This document shows, piece after piece, positions 58,543-64,000 of a stretch of DNA of 64,000 bases; the first letter of the stretch is position 1, and every line of letters starts with the position of its first letter. A model generated the notes under the pieces. It searched no databases, had not been told where the DNA came from, and saw only the letters and a list, made by a program, of their open reading frames with translations. Made by a program: the position numbers and the translations under genes. Origin of the DNA: Halocaridina rubra (taxonomy: Eukaryota > Arthropoda > Malacostraca > Decapoda > Atyidae); assembly GCA_037179515.1 (NCBI GenBank), contig JAXCGZ010003839.1:93501-157500 (forward strand), in the 5' to 3' direction.

Positions 58543-58800
58543 CAACTGTGTGGTCAAGTGGCACGGTGGTAGAGAGAAATTTTGAATTGTTAGCTTGTAG
58601 GTTCGAGAGCCGTCACTATCTAAAGTTAGAAAAGGCATTCAATCGGGGTAACGGTCACACACTGCCCAAACCAAACTCCTTCGAAAGGAGACACCTTCTT
58701 AGCCCTTACAAAACAATGGAGTCCGTGGCGAAGAAATGGGTCAATGACCATAATCCACCTTGTAAAGGGGGTGGCCGAGTCAAAGCACACACCCATATAC
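58541..58800 (+). repeat. SINE family D followed by a SINE family C fragment
   Basis: The D head reads GTGGTCAAGTGGCACGGTGG and TAGGTTCGAGAGCCGTC; the body has GTTAGAAAAGGCATTCAATC and TCCTTCGAAAGGAGACACC. From about 58735 it continues into the family C signature GGTGGCCGAGTCAAAGCACA. Confidence 0.7.
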
Positions 58801-59039
58801 TATAATGCCAATTCATCCTATCGATCTTTGCTCCTTGAAAATAATGAGTTATAACAATTCCTCAACCCCTACCACTACACCGGTTGGATCACCCACAGCG
58901 TAAGTGAATAATACCTGCTGTGGTGGCCGACGTTCTTTGTTGGTCTACCCGTTCAGTTTCATCTACCTTCGACAGATTCTTACTCCTACTTAGTCTCACT
59001 TAACAGCAACAGCAGGTGAGGGAAAACCCTTTGGCCAGC

Positions 59040-59185
59040 GTTACATACTTCCAATCTCTCTCTCTCCACCCTCAAGCACTTATTCACGCATATTACATAT
59101 ACAATGGCAGCTTTCCCCTTTGCAATGGGTGGCCGAGTCAAAGCACACATTCACTAAAAGTTAAACATACCTCAATTATTCCATT
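59040..59185 (+). repeat. SINE family C copy
   Basis: CATATTACATATACAATGGC and ATGGGTGGCCGAGTCAAAGC match the family. It has two 5' CT runs. Confidence 0.55.
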
Positions 59186-59189
59186 CAAC

Positions 59190-60120
59190 TCCTTGGGGAT
59201 ATTAATGAAAATTAATTCACTAAACAGCGCATATGCACAAGAAAAAATCTAATAATGAGAAGAAAATTATACAGGAAAAAAAGTAGACATTTTTTGTGTG
59301 AGTTTTATAACAAATAAATACTTTTATTTTATAGTTAAAGCTATCAAGACGTTTCTAGAGCTCTAGATCTCTTCTCGAGCCACTCCAGAGGAAGGGAAGT
59401 GGGTATATAAACCTTGCAAGGTTGGCACAAATAAAACATTAAAAATCCATAAATCGAGAAGATAAGTTTTAATGGTAGGGTAGGTGGGTGTATTAGCCAA
59501 AGAGGGCATGTTGTAGAGTAATCGAAGGCTGTAAGACCATTTTATTATAGATTCATATAGCATTTTCGACCATCTATATCATGTTCCTTAGCGTTATTCA
59601 AGTGGGTATGTTAATGGAGAGCGGTTGTATGCTATAAGAACGATTTTAATATAGGAAATATATAGTAATTTCGGTCATCTGTATCATGTTGCTTAGATTC
59701 TTCCATGTGAGTATAGTAGAGAGAGAGGTTGTAGGCTGTAAGGAAGTTTTATTATATATTATAATAACATTTTCGGCCTTCTATATCATGTTGTTTAGCA
59801 TCTTATACATGGGTGTGTTTATGGGTAGTGCTTAAGGACAGCAAAGGATATTTTAATATACATTAAAATAGGATCTTCGAACTTCTATGCAACATGGTTT
59901 ACCATAAATAACGTGCGTATGACTGTGGAATAGCAGTAAACCATAAGGGCCTCACAAAAATAATACGAAAACAGGATTTTCGACCTTTTATCTCACGTGG
60001 TTTAGCATTTTCTGAAGGTCTAATCTCCACATCTTCAAACAGGATCCAACAACATTCATCATTAACTGGAAACTGATTAATTTATTGACACCAAAGTCAA
60101 TTTTCTTGTCCAAGTCCCCA
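59190..60120. other. Unique sequence with a weak internal repetition
   Basis: Between 59510 and 59990 a theme of about 110-120 bp recurs: GGCTGTAAG...TTTTATTATAGATT...ATTTTCGACC...ATCATGTTCCTTAGC. It appears near 59525, 59635, 59735, 59840 and 59950, and looks like an old, diverged tandem array. No ORF of interest. Confidence 0.5.
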
Positions 60121-60148
60121 CACACCTCACGGAGGGGTCAGACACACA

Positions 60149-60149
<1 letters not shown>

Positions 60150-60204
<55 letters not shown>

Positions 60205-60350
60205 AACGGACGATCCACTCTAATATATCAAAGAGTGAAGGTTTATAACCATAATATTATGACCAGAGAATGGTCAACACAAGAGCCATCTCCCCCCTCC
60301 GTTTTTGCTATGCGGCAGCTCTCCCTCTCTCTCTCTCTCTCTCTCCCTCA
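60150..60350. repeat. (CT)n microsatellites
   Basis: 60152-60200 and a shorter run 60321-60345. Confidence 0.93.
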
Positions 60351-60422
60351 AGGATTGTAATGTGACTTCTGTCCACAGATTAACTTAATATAAAAAATAA
60401 ATAAATTTAGCAGGAATGTCTA

Positions 60423-60553
<131 letters not shown>

Positions 60554-60747
60554 AATATGATATTGTAATTACATCATCCACTTCACAGTGTCTTGTGTTC
60601 CTTTCCTTCATCTTTCCTTGTGTTAGATTTTGTTTCCACAGACGAGTAAAGAAAGAGTGAGACTGAAGCGTGGCGAGTAACACTTCATTAGGTACAGTTC
60701 ACAGTAAATGTTACAAAACAAATTAAACCTACGGTTTTTATAACCCC

Positions 60748-60977
<230 letters not shown>

Positions 60978-61007
60978 GTAAACACAAACTGTTAGCATGC
61001 AGCACTA

Positions 61008-61410
61008 AATGGTAAGGAAGCCTATCAGTAAAACAACACATAGAAAAAATAAATAAATAAGTAGAGTAGAATAGAATAGGTTAGACATGCTGAAAATACC
61101 ATTCAAAAATGGAGCTGCCTCGTGTGTGCCAGTAGGCATGTTGCAGTGTCCCCTATTCTTATGTTCTTAAAATAACGCTATATATCGGGTCCTAACTGGA
61201 CCCCTTCTGAAGCACAAGTAAGTGCAAAATAACGATGACAGAGGGAGTAAAAATAAAAAGGACTCAGGAGGCCTGAGGGAATTAAAAATTAAAGATAGTA
61301 AGACAAGTCTAATCCAAAAGAAATAGTACCCTCAATCAAAGAAAACCGACAAAATCATTAATAACTCATTAACAATAGAATATGTTAATCTCTAATTACA
61401 ATTATACAAG
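61008..61410 (+). repeat. Penelope-like terminal sequence, copy 2, with LINE tail insert
   Basis: It matches 51168-51415 except for an insert at about 61051-61170. The insert reads GAGCTGCCTCGTGTGTGCCA ... CCCTATTCTTATGTTCTTAA, which is the 3' tail of a decapod-type CR1 LINE, truncated to about 120 bp and flanked by short AAATAA-like direct repeats. Confidence 0.7.
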
Positions 61411-61428
61411 AAGATAATTCCTTTAATC

Positions 61429-61662
61429 CACATATCACATATCAACGAACAAAAGCATAGTATTGATTGGAGTGGTGCCACTATGCTATACAAAAGCACT
61501 TGTCAATTCAAACGAAAAATTGTGGAATCTTCCTTCATTGATATGAAGGACAATTTCAATTTATCTAGGGAACAATGGACCCTTGACATAATTGATAAAA
61601 CTCTTCTGAAGCATAGCCTCAACGAAGTCATTCCGCAAGATAAAACCCCAACCATATTGTAG
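61429..61662 (+). pseudogene. Penelope-like element, C-terminal endonuclease end
   Basis: The frame reads HINEQKHSIDWSGATMLYK, CQFKRKIVESSFI, NFNLSREQWTLDIID and stops at 61660. DWS...F.RRKIVES...FN...QW.LD is the characteristic end of Penelope polyproteins, just after the GIY-YIG nuclease domain. The RT and most of the nuclease are absent. Confidence 0.75.
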
Positions 61663-61781
61663 TGTTTCATTGCGTATTTTTTTTTTTTCAATTTATTTTT
61701 TCGTGTATATTTGCGGTATAACTTTGCTATTATCAATATTATTTTTACTATTATTGTTGCTGTAGTTTTTTTTGTTATTAT

Positions 61782-61784
61782 TTA

Positions 61785-61829
<45 letters not shown>
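61782..61829. repeat. (ATT)n microsatellite
   Basis: About 16 ATT units. Confidence 0.93.
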
Positions 61830-61830
<1 letters not shown>

Positions 61831-62017
61831 CTGGTTGTTATTGTTGTCACTATTGTTAGCATATCTGGTGGTATTATCATAGTTAGGATTATTACTATTG
61901 CTATTTGTATTATTATTAGCATACGTCTCATCTTTCCCAATATATTTATTTTAATTTTTCAATTTTGTTCATTATCTTAAACACTTTTTATTCTTTATAT
62001 GAACTTGGATGTTAATA

Positions 62018-62027
<10 letters not shown>

Positions 62028-62092
<65 letters not shown>
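62028..62092. repeat. (TA)n microsatellite
   Basis: About 64 bp of TA followed by a TG/TA-rich decay zone to about 62240. Confidence 0.95.
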
Positions 62093-62095
<3 letters not shown>

Positions 62096-62374
62096 TATGT
62101 ATGTGCATATGTGTGTAAGCACATACACATTTTTAATTATATATGTATACGTATGTGTATATACATGTATATGGGTATGTGTACATGTGTTTGTATATGT
62201 ATGTATATTTATGTGCATATTCATATATATTTATTCTACTATATTTTTTTTCATTATTCTTGTCATTTCTTCCGTTTGGTTTGTGTGATGTTGAGCTCTT
62301 TGGTCCTTCGCTTTTTTATATTAGAGGGATTATCTACTTTCCGATCTATAATAGTAATTAGAACATTACATATT

Positions 62375-62612
62375 ACTGTATTGTTAATGACTTATTAATG
62401 ATTTTGTCGGTTTTCTTTGATTGAGGGTATTATTTCTTCTGGATTAGACTTGTCTTACTAACTTTAATTTTTAATTCCCTCAGGTCCTCTGTGTCTTCTT
62501 TGTTTTTACTCTCTGTCATCATTAACACTCACTTCTGCTTGAGAAGGGGTCCACCTAGGACACGTAATATGGCGTCATTTTTTTCTATGTGTTGTCACTG
62601 ATGGGATTCCTT

Positions 62613-62622
<10 letters not shown>
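62375..62622 (-). repeat. Penelope-like terminal sequence, copy 3, inverted
   Basis: TTGTTAATGACTTATTAATG, TAATTTTTAATTCCCTCAGG, GAGAAGGGGTCCACCTAGGA and TGATGGGATTCCTTA are the reverse complement of copies 1 and 2. Confidence 0.75.

Positions 62623-62674
<52 letters not shown>
62615..62674. repeat. (TA)n microsatellite
   Basis: About 60 bp of TA. Confidence 0.95.
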
Positions 62675-62678
<4 letters not shown>

Positions 62679-62749
62679 TGCGTGTGTGTGGTGGTGGAAT
62701 AGAAGGAAGTATTATCTCAAATAATAGTAGCTTAAATGAGACTGGGAAG

Positions 62750-63993
62750 AGAGGTTTAGGCGTTTGTGAGTGCATATGGCCCTGGAAGTGAAGAGATGAG
62801 GAAGAAAGAGAAGAAATTTGGATGAGAGTGAATGAGTGTGTGGAAGACTGAGAATGAATGTGTATATGGTCTAGATGGGTGATTTGAATGCTAGAGTAGA
62901 GAATGAGCCAGAGGATGTTGTAATTGGGAAGTGTGGAGTGCCAGATAGGAATGAGAGTGGAGAGAAAATTATGTGATTGCCAATACTGCATTTAAAAAGA
63001 AGGATGTGCACAAGTATACGTAGGTCAGATTAGATAATGGAAGAGTAGTGGACAGAGCATTAATGGATTACTTTGTGGTGGACAAGAGGGTGATTTGTAG
63101 AGCTTGGATGTGCATGTAGTGAGAGGTGCTAGTGGTGGAATATCTGATCATTATTTAGTGGATAGCAGAGTGGGAGAAGAGTGGAGAAAGAAGAGAAGCG
63201 AAAGAGGAAGAGAGGTGCTAAAAGTAAGTGAAATGAAGAAAGAAAAAACTGTGAGTATAAGGCTAGTCTGAGGAATGTGTGGAATGTAGTGAAAGTGGAG
63301 AAGGGAGTGGAAGACGAATGGAGTTGTTTCAAGGAGGAAGTTATGAAGTGTGACGAGGCAATGTGCGGAAGAAGACTAATAGGCAGCGGTAAAAGGAAAG
63401 GTAGTTGCTTGAAGAAATTGAGAGTTTCAAGTAACTGGGGTCGCACATATCAAGAAATGGACAAGTGGATGTGGAGGTAAGTCACAGAGTGAATGAAGTG
63501 AGTAAATGTCTAGGTTGTTGAGAAGTGTGATGAAAAATAGGTATTTAGGAATGAATGCAAAGAAAAGGAAATATGAAGGTGTAATTGTGCTGACAGCATT
63601 GTGTGGTGCAAAGACTTGGAATGCAAAAGAGAATGAAAAGAATAAGTTGAATGTATTGGAGATGAGGTGTTTGAGAAGTATGATTGGTTTATCTACAATA
63701 GATAGAGTAAGAAATTAAGAGATCAGGCAGAGAACGGGTGTTGAAAGGAAGCTGTTTGATAGGTTAGATCAAAGAGTATTGAGTTGCTTGGACACATGGA
63801 AAGGATTAGCGAAGAACGAATATTGAAGAAAGTGTGGAGTGCAGATATGGTTGGAGTTAGGTCAAGAGGAAGACCTACAATGAGATGGATGGATGGCGTG
63901 AAAAAGGTATTAGATGCACATGGAATGTCAGTGGAGCAGGGAGGAGAGCGTGCAAGAGATAGGAATGAGTGGAGGAAGATTGTGAATAGGTAA
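62750..63993 (+). pseudogene. LINE (RTE/jockey-like) with RT core deleted
   Basis: An endonuclease remnant reads GDLNARVENEPED, GKCGVPDRNESGE and later GASGGISDHYLVDSRV (the SDH motif). After VKVEKGVEDEWSCFKEEVMK the sequence jumps near 63395 to the C-terminal part (YQEMDKWMW, SVMKNRYLGMNAKKRKYEG, TALCGAKTWNAKENEKNKL, MLGHMERISEERILKKVW, GRPTMRWMDGVKKVLDAHG). The palm domain with the catalytic Asp residues is missing. Several stops are present. It nearly reaches the window end. Confidence 0.8.
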
Positions 63994-64000
63994 CATGGGC

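Overview
The window looks like nuclear DNA of an arthropod, most likely a decapod crustacean. The evidence is: very dense and long (TA)n, (GA)n, (AAT)n and (TCTA)n microsatellites; many decayed CR1-, RTE- and jockey/BS-like LINEs; a CR1 3' tail ending in ATTCTTATGTTCTTA, which I associate with decapod genomes; tRNA-derived SINEs; and short TTAGG-like motifs. The organism is an inference; species cannot be read from this.

The only recognisable host gene is an Eph-family receptor tyrosine kinase on the minus strand. Thirteen coding exons run from 49663 down to the stop at 16302. Their splice phases join without conflict into 717 codons covering the C-terminal half of the cysteine-rich region, two fibronectin III domains, the membrane segment, the juxtamembrane region, a complete kinase with its catalytic residues, and the C-terminal SAM domain. 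The ligand-binding domain and signal peptide are not in the window, so the intron upstream of 49663 is longer than 14 kb. A repeat-poor stretch of about 4.9 kb after the stop (11340-16301) is the likely 3' UTR.

Layout: 1-11330 is a transposon graveyard downstream of the gene (CR1-like LINE, two RTE-like LINEs, a fold-back MITE, a 30-bp minisatellite, tandem SINEs, a CR1 LINE with a long RT ORF, a Tigger derivative). 11340-49663 is the Eph gene, with introns filled by SINEs, MITEs, an RTE LINE, a Tigger copy and a young full-length Gypsy LTR retrotransposon (25805-31099) sitting 6 bp beyond a kinase-exon splice donor hexamer. 49664-64000 is the upstream intron or 5' flank, with a jockey/BS-like LINE split by a hAT transposon that itself holds a SINE, Penelope-like fragments with inverted terminal sequences, many microsatellites and an internally deleted LINE at the right edge.

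No new multi-gene system is evident. The most interesting signals are structural: hairpins at the 5' ends of two truncated LINEs, microsatellite growth in one LTR but not its twin, the Gypsy insertion beside a splice donor, a 44-bp tandem repeat in the putative 3' UTR, a 30-bp minisatellite with an inverted partner, and a 2A-like motif in a LINE remnant.
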